Assembly (NCBI GenBank): GCA_030584085.1 | Contig: CP129490.1 | Span: 901,511 to 965,510 of the forward strand | Source: Melioribacteraceae bacterium | Lineage (GTDB): Bacteria; Bacteroidota; Ignavibacteria; Ignavibacteriales; Melioribacteraceae | DNA length: 64,000 nucleotides | Direction of reading: 5' to 3' | Part shown: positions 1 through 7,513 of the stretch, in pieces | How positions within the stretch are numbered: the stretch's first letter is position 1 | Layout of the letters: the number at the start of each line of letters is the position of its first letter | Notes under the pieces: generated by a model | Seen by the model: only the letters and a program-made list of their open reading frames with translations | What the model was told of the DNA's origin: nothing | The model's database searches: none | Translations under genes and position numbers: made by a program

Positions 1-1
1 A

Positions 2-115
2 ATAGCTTCATCTGAAGACATTGCATATCCAATATTATTTCTTTCATCCGATTATGCCCAGCATATTTGCGGTGAAATATTAAACGTTAATGGTGGAAGT
101 GTTCTTGCGGGATAA
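2..115 (+). CDS. C-terminal end of an SDR-family oxidoreductase (partial)
   Basis: Only the last 37 codons lie in the window. The reading frame ends in SSEDIAYPILFLSSD followed by GEILNVNGGSVLAG and a stop. This matches the C-terminus of short-chain dehydrogenases of the 3-oxoacyl-ACP reductase type, where a 'led/ia..v.FLaSd.as.itGe.l.vdGG' segment closes the Rossmann fold. The catalytic part is outside the window, so the substrate cannot be judged. A second, complete SDR lies at 39365-40108. Confidence 0.8.
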   Translation: MASSEDIAYPILFLSSDYAQHICGEILNVNGGSVLAG

Positions 116-581
116 CCCAAAAAATATAAAGAGAACATTTTTGTTTGAGAAATCTGTTTTTATTAAATGCCCAATAGATGATCTGTTTAATTTTCATTTA
201 GATACAAACAATCTCCCCAGGATCTCACCTTCCTTTCCTAGAGCCTCAATTAAAAAAATAAGTGAAATCCCATTAAGACAAGGTTCTTCAATTACAGTTA
301 CTCTGAATTTTATTTTGTTCAAAACAGATTGGGAAATATTTATTAAGAAAGTTGAATCAAATAAACTTATCGGTGATCTTCAAGTCAAGGGGATGTTTGA
401 ATATTGGTACCATTCTCATATATTTGAGATAAAAGGTGATGGAGTTATAATGACCGATAAGATTGAATTTATTCCGCCATTCGGGTTTATCGGAAAAACA
501 TTTCTTCCATTTATAATAATTCAGTTGACTACAATGTTTAATCATCGGCATAAAAAAACAAAATCGATCTTCGAGAAATAG
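90..581 (+). CDS. SRPBCC (START-like) ligand-binding family protein
   Basis: The protein is about 160 residues. It opens with an FEKSVFIKCPIDDLFNFH strand-turn typical of SRPBCC/polyketide-cyclase-like hot-dog-cavity proteins (beta strand, then I-x-x-P-I-D-D-L-F helix). A GMFEYWYHSHIFE segment and a terminal FIIIQLTTMFNHRHKK helix follow, as in 'cell division inhibitor / SRPBCC' entries. No catalytic residue is implied; the family binds hydrophobic ligands. The ATG at 90 overlaps the SDR stop by 26 bp, so a downstream TTG (141) or GTG (93) could be the true start. It is directly followed by the DUF2231 gene, suggesting one transcript. Function unknown. Confidence 0.65.
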   Translation: MVEVFLRDNPKNIKRTFLFEKSVFIKCPIDDLFNFHLDTNNLPRISPSFPRASIKKISEIPLRQGSSITVTLNFILFKTDWEIFIKKVESNKLIGDLQVKGMFEYWYHSHIFEIKGDGVIMTDKIEFIPPFGFIGKTFLPFIIIQLTTMFNHRHKKTKSIFEK

Positions 582-582
582 T

Positions 583-1068
583 ATGGAATTTTTAGCCGAA
601 CTTCATCCACAAATCATTCACTTTCCTATTGCAATACTTATACTATATTCTGTTTTGGAAATTGTCGGTATCTTAAGTAAGAATATATTTCTACAAAAAA
701 CATCTTTTCTTCTATTGGCAATTGGCGTGGTTAGCGCAGTAGGCGCAGTCTTAACTGGAAATCAAGCAGCCGAATTCGCTAAATTAAATTCCGATTTACC
801 AATCGCAACTTTAATTAACGACCATGAAACATATGCAACAATTACATTGTGGTATTATTTTGTAATCCTTATTTTGAGAACTTATTTAATACTCAAGAAA
901 AAGTTTGAAGGAATTTTAAAGTTCGTTTTTATTCCCCTTGTATTGATCGGATCTTATTTGATTTATGAAACCGGTGAACACGGTGGCAAACTTGTTTATA
1001 ATTATGGAATAGGAACATCAATAAATAAAGACATGAACACTTTTGATAATTTTGAAAATCATGATTAA
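583..1068 (+). CDS. DUF2231 family inner-membrane protein
   Basis: This 161-residue protein begins with LAELHPQIIHFPIAILI, the conserved N-terminal 'HP..vHFPIal' signature of DUF2231. Four hydrophobic segments are visible (about residues 14-32, 38-60, 87-105, 112-128), and the C-terminal YETGEHGGKLVYNYGIG also fits the family, where the histidines are thought to bind a metal or heme. It starts one base after the preceding gene and overlaps the next gene by 8 bp, so the three are probably co-transcribed. No precise role is established for the family. Confidence 0.8.
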   Translation: MEFLAELHPQIIHFPIAILILYSVLEIVGILSKNIFLQKTSFLLLAIGVVSAVGAVLTGNQAAEFAKLNSDLPIATLINDHETYATITLWYYFVILILRTYLILKKKFEGILKFVFIPLVLIGSYLIYETGEHGGKLVYNYGIGTSINKDMNTFDNFENHD

Positions 1069-1651
1069 AAAATTATTTGTATTATTATTCGCATTAATGC
1101 TCATCACACCTGCACAGGATTTGCGGTTTGGAGAGGTTAAAGGATTGTTCTTTTCAGTCGGAGTTGGTCCAAGAATTCCGGTGGGTGATTTTTCCGAAAC
1201 ACATAATCTTGGCGTTGGATTCAGCGGAGCTTTATCTTATACAGATAATTTAATTCTCCCACTTTTTCTTTACAGTGATTTAGGATTTCAACATTTCCCT
1301 GGGAAACAAGACTATTATAAAAATTCTGATCATTCTTCAATTTCAACAAACATGATAAGTCTAAATATTGGTGCACGTCATTATTATTCACCATTGGTTG
1401 AAAATGTGATATTGCTTATGCCAGTTGTTGAAGCCGGACTTTCGATTTCTTATAGTCATATTTCTCATCAAATGAAATTAGATTCCGGAAAAAGAAATTT
1501 TGTTGAAGATGAAGTAAAAGTTGGATTTCACGTTGGAGCTGGTTTTTCAATGTTTTTATTAGATGCGATGATTCATTACCAATATTTTTATACCCGTCAA
1601 TATATCTCGTTCGATTTACGTGTTAGATTACCAGTATTTGTTACTTATTAA
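1061..1651 (+). CDS. Secreted outer-membrane beta-barrel protein
   Basis: This 196-residue protein has an N-terminal signal peptide (MIKKLFVLLFALMLITPAQ). Alternating hydrophobic strands follow (FFSVGVGPRIPVGDF, GVGFSGALSYT, MISLNIGARHYYSP, VGFHVGAGFSMFLL) and it ends in an aromatic strand. This is the pattern of a small eight-stranded outer-membrane barrel. The ATG at 1061 is chosen because it starts the signal peptide and overlaps the upstream stop (ATGATTAA). An upstream TTG at 1043 in the same frame would add a non-signal extension. Ligand unknown. Confidence 0.65.
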   Translation: MIKKLFVLLFALMLITPAQDLRFGEVKGLFFSVGVGPRIPVGDFSETHNLGVGFSGALSYTDNLILPLFLYSDLGFQHFPGKQDYYKNSDHSSISTNMISLNIGARHYYSPLVENVILLMPVVEAGLSISYSHISHQMKLDSGKRNFVEDEVKVGFHVGAGFSMFLLDAMIHYQYFYTRQYISFDLRVRLPVFVTY

Positions 1652-1660
1652 GGAGGAATA

Positions 1661-2443
1661 ATGGAATTTAAAAGTTTGCTTGTAGAAATTAAAAACACAA
1701 TTGCAATTGTTACTATTAATCGCCCCGAAAAATTAAACGCCTTAAACAAAGAAACTCTTCAAGAACTGAATGAACTTTTTGATAAGTTCAAAACAGATGA
1801 CAATATTGATTGTGTAATTATAACAGGCGCTGGTGAGAAAGCATTTGTTGCCGGTGCGGATATTTCCGAGTTGCATTCACAAAATGGAATCTCCGGTGAA
1901 AAGTTTGCTGAATTTGGCCAATCCGTTTTTAATAATATTGAAAATTTGGGTAAACCTGTTATAGCCGCGGTAAATGGGTTTGCATTAGGCGGAGGATGTG
2001 AATTATCTCTTGCTTGTCATATTAGATTAGCTTCCGACAAGGCAAAATTTGGTCAACCGGAAGTTAATCTCGGAGTAATTCCTGGTTATGGCGGAACACA
2101 ACGTCTCGCAAAACTGATAAATACCGGCAGAGCAATGGAATATATCTTAACCGGAGATATGATCGATGCTCATGAAGCATTTAGAATTGGTTTAGTAAAT
2201 AGAGTATATAACTCGGATGAACTTATTCCAAAAGCTTTTGAACTAGCTGAAAAAATCGTTTCTAAGGGACAACTTGCTGTAAGACTATCGGTGAAAGCAA
2301 TAAAAGCATCCGAAAAGATGAGTCTTATGGAAGGTCTTATTCATGAAGCTTCTTTATTCGGATTAGCTTGTAGTACAGATGATTTTAAAGAAGGCACAAA
2401 AGCTTTCCTTGAAAAAAGAAAACCTAATTTTGTTAAAAAATAA
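1661..2443 (+). CDS. Enoyl-CoA hydratase/isomerase (crotonase family)
   Basis: This 260-residue protein has the complete crotonase fold signature. Oxyanion-hole residues lie in AFVAGADI (about 61-68) and ALGGGCE (108-114). Glu114 and Glu134 (in FGQPEVNLG) are 20 residues apart, as are the two catalytic glutamates of rat mitochondrial enoyl-CoA hydratase (144 and 164). GYGGTQRL and the C-terminal FKEGTKAFLEKRKP are also typical. It probably hydrates short-chain 2-enoyl-CoA such as crotonyl-CoA, in the cytoplasm. A strong AGGAGG-type ribosome binding site lies 5-10 bases before the ATG. A terminator follows the gene. Confidence 0.9.
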   Translation: MEFKSLLVEIKNTIAIVTINRPEKLNALNKETLQELNELFDKFKTDDNIDCVIITGAGEKAFVAGADISELHSQNGISGEKFAEFGQSVFNNIENLGKPVIAAVNGFALGGGCELSLACHIRLASDKAKFGQPEVNLGVIPGYGGTQRLAKLINTGRAMEYILTGDMIDAHEAFRIGLVNRVYNSDELIPKAFELAEKIVSKGQLAVRLSVKAIKASEKMSLMEGLIHEASLFGLACSTDDFKEGTKAFLEKRKPNFVKK

Positions 2444-2465
2444 TTTATAGTTTATCCAGATAATT

Positions 2466-2500
2466 TCTCCGGGCGAATTATTTTACCCGGAGATTTTTTT
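2466..2500 (+). terminator. Rho-independent terminator after the crotonase gene
   Basis: TCTCCGGG (2466-2473) pairs perfectly with CCCGGAGA (2486-2493) around a 12-base loop. A run of seven T follows (2494-2500). It closes the 1-2.4 kb gene group. Confidence 0.85.
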
Positions 2501-2508
2501 ATTTACGA

Positions 2509-3531
2509 ATGAAGAAAAAAACAATATACATTCTTGTTGTGCTATCTGTTTTATTATTATTTGCCAATGTTGTTCTTAATATAGTAAACAAGCCGGAACC
2601 ACAACTAGTTAAAGCCGAAACCGATGCAGCGGAAATTGATAGTCTGTTTATCGATGCTATATATAAATTCAATATTGATTCTTCATGGGTTACTCAAGTG
2701 CCGATTAGCAGTCGCCAATATGATTCACTTGGGAAAGTCTATAGAATAAAATTACCGGGAGATTTACGTCCGGCTACTGTACTTCTAGAACTAAAAAATG
2801 CATTTCAAAATTATCCTGTTGATTTAATTTCCGATGAAAAAGTTGTGAACGCAACAACCACACTCAATATTCTTTCCAACGATAAGTTAAAGCTGCAATC
2901 TACTATATCTGTCGAAAATGAATTGGAAAGGCCGCATACGAAGCTGTCCTTTATAATTACCAATTATGAAGAGTTGAACCAAAGTAGAAAAGAGAGTTTA
3001 TTTTATTCAATGATTCCTTACAGTATTCTGCTTGTACCATCTATTGAAACTGATTCAACAATAATCAAATTGAATGACTATAAAAAAAGTTACTCACTAT
3101 TTATTGATTATGACATTGATGAAGACAAATACAAACTTGCCTCTGATTTTAGTAAAACAAGATTGAAAGAAGCAGTGAGATATTTAAGTCGAAATTACAG
3201 TATGGCGGATCTTTTCATTGTGAATGATAAATCAAGCATTTTCAATTCGGCAATTTTTAATTTTATTAGAGACGAATTCACTTCTCGAGAAGTTAAGTTG
3301 TACCGGTTAAATGATTTCATTTCATTACCTGATAATTATGATGAAGCGCTCTCTCTGCTTAAATTTTATTTAGAAAGCGGTGTCGGAGAAAAGGGAAAAA
3401 TCATAGTTACAAATGCAAATATTTTTTACGAGTCAAATGAGATATTGCTCGAGGCAAAAAAAAGAGGGACAAAATTTTATAGACCAAATGAAATTATTCA
3501 AATAAACCAAAGTATGAGTAATTCTAATTAA
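2509..3531 (+). CDS. Membrane-anchored or secreted protein of unknown function
   Basis: I do not recognise this 340-residue protein with confidence. It starts with a signal-anchor (MKKKTIYILVVLSVLLLFANVVLNIV), followed by a soluble, presumably periplasmic region with no cysteines or obvious catalytic motif. The second half (SLFIDYDIDEDKY, later GKIIVTNANIFYESNEILLEAKKRGTKFY) has an alternating beta/alpha pattern. That pattern faintly recalls divergent polysaccharide deacetylase (YibQ-like) domains, but the expected metal ligands are not visible. The start follows the terminator closely, so its promoter must overlap the terminator. The 3' end overlaps the convergent M16 gene by 8 bp. Confidence 0.6.
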   Translation: MKKKTIYILVVLSVLLLFANVVLNIVNKPEPQLVKAETDAAEIDSLFIDAIYKFNIDSSWVTQVPISSRQYDSLGKVYRIKLPGDLRPATVLLELKNAFQNYPVDLISDEKVVNATTTLNILSNDKLKLQSTISVENELERPHTKLSFIITNYEELNQSRKESLFYSMIPYSILLVPSIETDSTIIKLNDYKKSYSLFIDYDIDEDKYKLASDFSKTRLKEAVRYLSRNYSMADLFIVNDKSSIFNSAIFNFIRDEFTSREVKLYRLNDFISLPDNYDEALSLLKFYLESGVGEKGKIIVTNANIFYESNEILLEAKKRGTKFYRPNEIIQINQSMSNSN

Positions 3532-4885
3532 TCGGATTACCGAGTTTATCTAATTCGATCAATTCTAAATCATTGATTCTTTTCAAATCATCAAATATTT
3601 CATTTTTATTTCCAACCAAAAAAAAGGAAAGATTAGCAGGATTAAAATATTCATTTGCAGCTTGCAGAATTTCATTCTTGGAAAGCTCCCAAATATTTTG
3701 AATATAATGATCATAATAATCTTCTAAATCAAAAATTACTTTTGTTGTTACTCGTTGGAGAATTTGGGAGTAAGTCTCAAACATTAACGGAAACTGTTTT
3801 ATCAAGGATGATTTAGCAAACGATATCTCTTCATCACTAATCTGGATTCGAATTCCTTCAACTTCCTTGCGAATTTCTCGAATTGAATTAAACGTAAACT
3901 CTGATTGCACGGAAGTAGAAACGGTAAAATATCCGGCGTGTTGATTATAACTTAGGGCAGAATGCGCACCATAAGTGTAACCCTTTGCTTCTCGTAAATT
4001 TAAATTCAGTCTGCTTGTAAATTGACCACCTAAAATAGTATTTGCAACCTTTGCGGCTAAATGATCTTCAGCATTACGTTCCTTGCAAATATGTCCGGCA
4101 ATTATCTCGCTTTGTGCGGAGTCTTCTTTATTTATGAAATACAACTTTGCATGTAATTTAGCTAGTCGTAATTCGCTAGTATTTCTTTTTATTTTGATGG
4201 AGAGATCGGAAAAAAGATATTTTAATTGAAGAAATAATTCTTCTTTTTGAACATCACCTATTGCAACAATTTTCACTCCGTTGGACAGAACAAATCGGTT
4301 ATAAAAATCTTTAATTTGCTGAAGCTTTAAATGTTCAACGGATTTTTCATAACCGAGGACCGGTTTATCATATGGTGAATTCTTGAAAATGTTTTTTTGA
4401 AATGCATTTGCAGCAATATACTCAGGACTATCGAACGATTGAAGAATTCGTGTTAAATGTTTTTTCCTTTCTCTGCTGTAATTATCTTTTGCAAACAAAG
4501 GGGATTTAAAAATTAAACTTAGTAACTCAAGTGTCCTTTTATAATTCTCAGAAAGGGAAGACATTGTTATAAATATATGATCTACACTTGTTGAAACATC
4601 AATCGAAGAACCAAGTTTATCTATTTCATCAGCAAGTTGAAGTGCATTATAATTTCCGGCTCCTTCATCTATAACTAGCGAAGTTAAATATGAAAGTCCT
4701 TCGTTACCATAGCCGTCATATCTGCTGCCGGCAGGAACAATTAAAGAAATCTTAACTATCGGCAATTTACTTTTTTGAGTGAAGAAAACCGGCAATCCGT
4801 TTGATAAATTAAATGAATTGATATTTGGTATATCAAATGGTCTGGGAATATCGGAAGATGGTATTTTCGTTCTATTAATTTTCAT
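3524..4885 (-). CDS. M16 family peptidase-like protein, zinc motif lost (partner subunit)
   Basis: This 453-residue protein has the insulinase (M16) architecture: N-terminal domain with SNGLPVFF and LIVPAGSRYDG, and a C-terminal domain with NLREAKGYTYGAHS. The position of the HxxEH zinc motif is occupied by GLSYLTSLV, so both histidines and the glutamate are absent. The Arg...Tyr pair in LREAKGYTYG is kept, as in the non-catalytic half of two-subunit M16B peptidases. Its start overlaps the end of the intact M16 gene by 11 bp (same strand, downstream), so the two products probably form one heterodimer. No signal peptide is seen. Confidence 0.85.
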   Translation of the reverse strand: MKINRTKIPSSDIPRPFDIPNINSFNLSNGLPVFFTQKSKLPIVKISLIVPAGSRYDGYGNEGLSYLTSLVIDEGAGNYNALQLADEIDKLGSSIDVSTSVDHIFITMSSLSENYKRTLELLSLIFKSPLFAKDNYSRERKKHLTRILQSFDSPEYIAANAFQKNIFKNSPYDKPVLGYEKSVEHLKLQQIKDFYNRFVLSNGVKIVAIGDVQKEELFLQLKYLFSDLSIKIKRNTSELRLAKLHAKLYFINKEDSAQSEIIAGHICKERNAEDHLAAKVANTILGGQFTSRLNLNLREAKGYTYGAHSALSYNQHAGYFTVSTSVQSEFTFNSIREIRKEVEGIRIQISDEEISFAKSSLIKQFPLMFETYSQILQRVTTKVIFDLEDYYDHYIQNIWELSKNEILQAANEYFNPANLSFFLVGNKNEIFDDLKRINDLELIELDKLGNPIN

Positions 4886-6152
4886 ATATCTTCGGAACTA
4901 CATGTAATTCTATAAATGGTTTGTCTAAATATATCTCTTTAACTACAGCGACCGATTGTTTTGTAACTCGTGCATATCTATCAAGATCAAAAATAAAAGA
5001 GTTTGGTTCTCCCAAATTACAATTGTAATTATTTATTTGATCGGCTAGCGAAGATTGTTTCTGTAATGAAAAAATATAAGATGATTTAAGGCTATTCAAG
5101 GCTCGCGATAGTTCCTCATCCTTTATTGATTTGCTACCGATCTTTTTAATCTCATTAATAATTGTTTCTTTTACTTCTTCAATAGAATGTCCGGGTTTAA
5201 CAGTTGCAACAATTATAAACATCCCGGTTTGTTTTGCTGAATACTGGAATGTGCTTATATCTTGTGCGATTTGCTTGTCAAAGACAAGTGATTTGAAAAG
5301 TCTAGAATTCTTTGATCCGCTTAAAATTTCGGAAAGAATATCTAAAGCGGCATCATCATCCCCATATAACTTATCCGAATGCCAAGCAAGGTACAAACGT
5401 GATAATTGAACGTTATCTTCCAAAGTAATTAATTTGTTCTCAGTTAAAGAAGTTTCCGGAACATAAATTTCTGGTACTGTATTTCCTTTAGGGAATTCAG
5501 CAAAGTAATCTTCAATCAGTATAATGGTCTTGTTATAGTCAATATCACCAACAACAACTAAACTCGCGTTGTTTGGGGAATAATAAGTTTTAAAAAAACT
5601 CTTCACATCCGCCAATTGGAATTTTTTAATATCTTCCATCCATCCGATTGTGGGCCAACTATACGGATGATTTTTGGGAAATAGATTTGAGAATAAAGTT
5701 TCCCAAGATAATCCATAAGGTTGATTTTCATAACGCTGTCGGCGTTCGTTCATTACAACATCTTTTTGATTTTGTAATTTCTCCTTTGTCAGTGCAGGTA
5801 GTAAAAATCCCATTCTATCAGATTCTAACCAGAGCGCAAGTTCTAAACTGTTTGAGGGAATTGTTTCAAAGTAATTTGTTCGATCCAGACTTGTTGAACC
5901 ATTTAAGGTGCCACCGGCTTCTTGAATATATTTAAAATGCTTTTCCTTTGGAACGTTTTCACTTCCTTGAAACATCATATGTTCAAAAAGGTGTGCAAAA
6001 CCGGTTTTACCTGGGGATTCGTTTGCAGATCCAACCTTATACCAAAGGTTTACTGTAGCCAATGGAATGGAATTAGCTTTCACAAGAACTAATTCCAGCC
6101 CATTATCCAAGATCTCTTTTTTGTAATCTATATTAAGAATGTTGTTTTTCAA
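4875..6152 (-). CDS. M16 family zinc metallopeptidase (catalytic subunit)
   Basis: This 425-residue protein carries the inverted zinc motif His54-x-x-Glu57-His58 in GFAHLFEHMMFQGS, with the downstream family glutamate in VVMNERRQRYENQPYG. It has the GDIDYNKT and HVVPKIY segments of M16B enzymes. It probably degrades peptides together with the inactive homologue encoded next (11-bp overlap). The frame starts with TTG at 6152; no ATG lies in frame nearby upstream, so the start is less certain than the product. No signal peptide is present, so a cytoplasmic location is likely. Confidence 0.9.
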   Translation of the reverse strand: MKNNILNIDYKKEILDNGLELVLVKANSIPLATVNLWYKVGSANESPGKTGFAHLFEHMMFQGSENVPKEKHFKYIQEAGGTLNGSTSLDRTNYFETIPSNSLELALWLESDRMGFLLPALTKEKLQNQKDVVMNERRQRYENQPYGLSWETLFSNLFPKNHPYSWPTIGWMEDIKKFQLADVKSFFKTYYSPNNASLVVVGDIDYNKTIILIEDYFAEFPKGNTVPEIYVPETSLTENKLITLEDNVQLSRLYLAWHSDKLYGDDDAALDILSEILSGSKNSRLFKSLVFDKQIAQDISTFQYSAKQTGMFIIVATVKPGHSIEEVKETIINEIKKIGSKSIKDEELSRALNSLKSSYIFSLQKQSSLADQINNYNCNLGEPNSFIFDLDRYARVTKQSVAVVKEIYLDKPFIELHVVPKIYEN

Positions 6153-6158
6153 TAGTAG

Positions 6159-7352
6159 TTAATTCTTCAATATGTGACTAATTCTATCCAACTTGCCGTC
6201 GATAGTTATGTTTTTAGGAATATTGAATATTTCACAAAGTAACGGATAAATATCTACATTCCAAACTGTTCCGGTTTTATAATTTTTCTTAAACGCCGGT
6301 CCGTTTGCGATAAAAATGCCATGCATATCAAGTTCATTGTTATCGTAGCCATGAGTACCTGATGAGGCATATTCATCCCATCGTTCCATATCGCGATTAT
6401 TGACAAGCAGCCAACCAAGCTCGGCAATCAAAACAAAATCGTAAATTAAGCCATTGTTTGAATAATGATAATGATCCGGTACGTCTTCACGTTTGTAAAA
6501 TCTATAATGTTGCTGATTCGTTTCTAATATATTTTTAATTTTTTCTCTATCATTTTCGGAAGGTTGAATCATCATAAACGGATCACCATCGGTTGCCTTA
6601 TATTCAAGTCCTGTGAGCATTTGTTCAATGTTTACAGTGCGATCTTTTGAAATCTCGGTCATTCCATGATCTGCCGTTAATATAATATTCACACTGTCAA
6701 GTAATCCTATATCTCTTAAACCATTCCGTAAATATTTAACAAGGGAGTCACATCTTTGTATCGAAACATTTATGCCTTTTGAATTTGGTCCATGCTTATG
6801 CCCTTCTGTATCCGTTTCATCAAAATAAATTGATAAAAAATTTGGTCGTTTTTCTTTTGGATATTGCAGCCATTTAAAGAGGGAATCGATTCTTTCTTCG
6901 TAAGGTTTTTCATGATAATAATCTTTTGAATAAGTTGGTCTTCTTAATTGATCGTCTAGTCTTGAACCGGGCCAAAAATAAGTTGCGGTAGTTATTCCGT
7001 TCTTCTCTGCAATTTCCCAAAATGCACGCCCAATCCACCAATTTCCTTCGGTAGATCGCATCGTAAATTTTTCACCAGTGTGAATATTTTCAAAATTGTT
7101 TGAAATTATTCCGTGATTTTCTGGATACATTCCTGTAATAATTGAATAATGATTTGGAAATGTTTTTGACGGAAATGAAGGACGCAATGACAGTGCATGA
7201 ACACCGTTATCAATTAGTTCTTGTATATTAGGAGTGATATCACGATTTACATAATCCCATCTGAATCCATCGAAAGAGACTAGAATTACATAAGGTTTTC
7301 CGGCAAATAATATTCCGCTTAACATTATGAAGAGTACAATAAATTTTTTCAT
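6159..7352 (-). CDS. NPP-type alkaline phosphatase superfamily phosphodiesterase, secreted
   Basis: This 397-residue protein has a signal peptide (MKKFIVLFIMLSGILFAG). The type I phosphodiesterase/nucleotide pyrophosphatase core follows: metal aspartate Asp28 in VSFDGFRWDY, nucleophile Thr64 in SFPSKTFPNHYS, then ITGMYPENHGIISN, YFDETDTEGHKHGP, LTADHGM and SGTHGYDN with further zinc ligands. It should hydrolyse phosphodiester or pyrophosphate bonds in the periplasm or at the surface. The start at 7352 is chosen because it begins the signal peptide. It lies just downstream of the TonB receptor gene on the same strand and could use imported or released organophosphate. Confidence 0.85.
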   Translation of the reverse strand: MKKFIVLFIMLSGILFAGKPYVILVSFDGFRWDYVNRDITPNIQELIDNGVHALSLRPSFPSKTFPNHYSIITGMYPENHGIISNNFENIHTGEKFTMRSTEGNWWIGRAFWEIAEKNGITTATYFWPGSRLDDQLRRPTYSKDYYHEKPYEERIDSLFKWLQYPKEKRPNFLSIYFDETDTEGHKHGPNSKGINVSIQRCDSLVKYLRNGLRDIGLLDSVNIILTADHGMTEISKDRTVNIEQMLTGLEYKATDGDPFMMIQPSENDREKIKNILETNQQHYRFYKREDVPDHYHYSNNGLIYDFVLIAELGWLLVNNRDMERWDEYASSGTHGYDNNELDMHGIFIANGPAFKKNYKTGTVWNVDIYPLLCEIFNIPKNITIDGKLDRISHILKN

Positions 7353-7398
7353 TACTAATCCGGTATTGAAATGTTTTTCAATTGTAAATATAATGAAA

Positions 7399-7432
7399 AG
7401 AGAATCCATCTTTACGTAAAGATGGATTCTCT
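7399..7432. repeat. Perfect 34-bp palindrome upstream of the phosphodiesterase gene
   Basis: A 16-base arm starting AGAGAATCCATC (7399-7414) is exactly mirrored at 7417-7432 around the central CG. On the minus strand it is followed by TTTTCATTATA, so it could be a second terminator, a read-through control hairpin or an operator for the phosphodiesterase gene. Confidence 0.6.
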
Positions 7433-7458
7433 AACCAGAATATGCTTACACGAATAAC

Positions 7459-7489
7459 AAAAAAAAAGCTGCTCCATTTGGAGCAGCTT
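7459..7489 (-). terminator. Rho-independent terminator of the TonB receptor gene
   Basis: AAGCTGCTCC (7466-7475) pairs with GGAGCAGCTT (7480-7489) around ATTT. The A-run at 7459-7467 gives a U-run in the minus-strand transcript. It lies 25 bases beyond the receptor stop codon. Confidence 0.85.
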
Positions 7490-7513
7490 AATTGTAAATG
7501 GAAAAACCAAGAA

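Noticed and set aside
3524-4885. M16 homologue without HxxEH as a decayed gene
   Set aside because: It is intact, overlaps the active subunit gene, and retains the Arg/Tyr pair expected of a non-catalytic partner.
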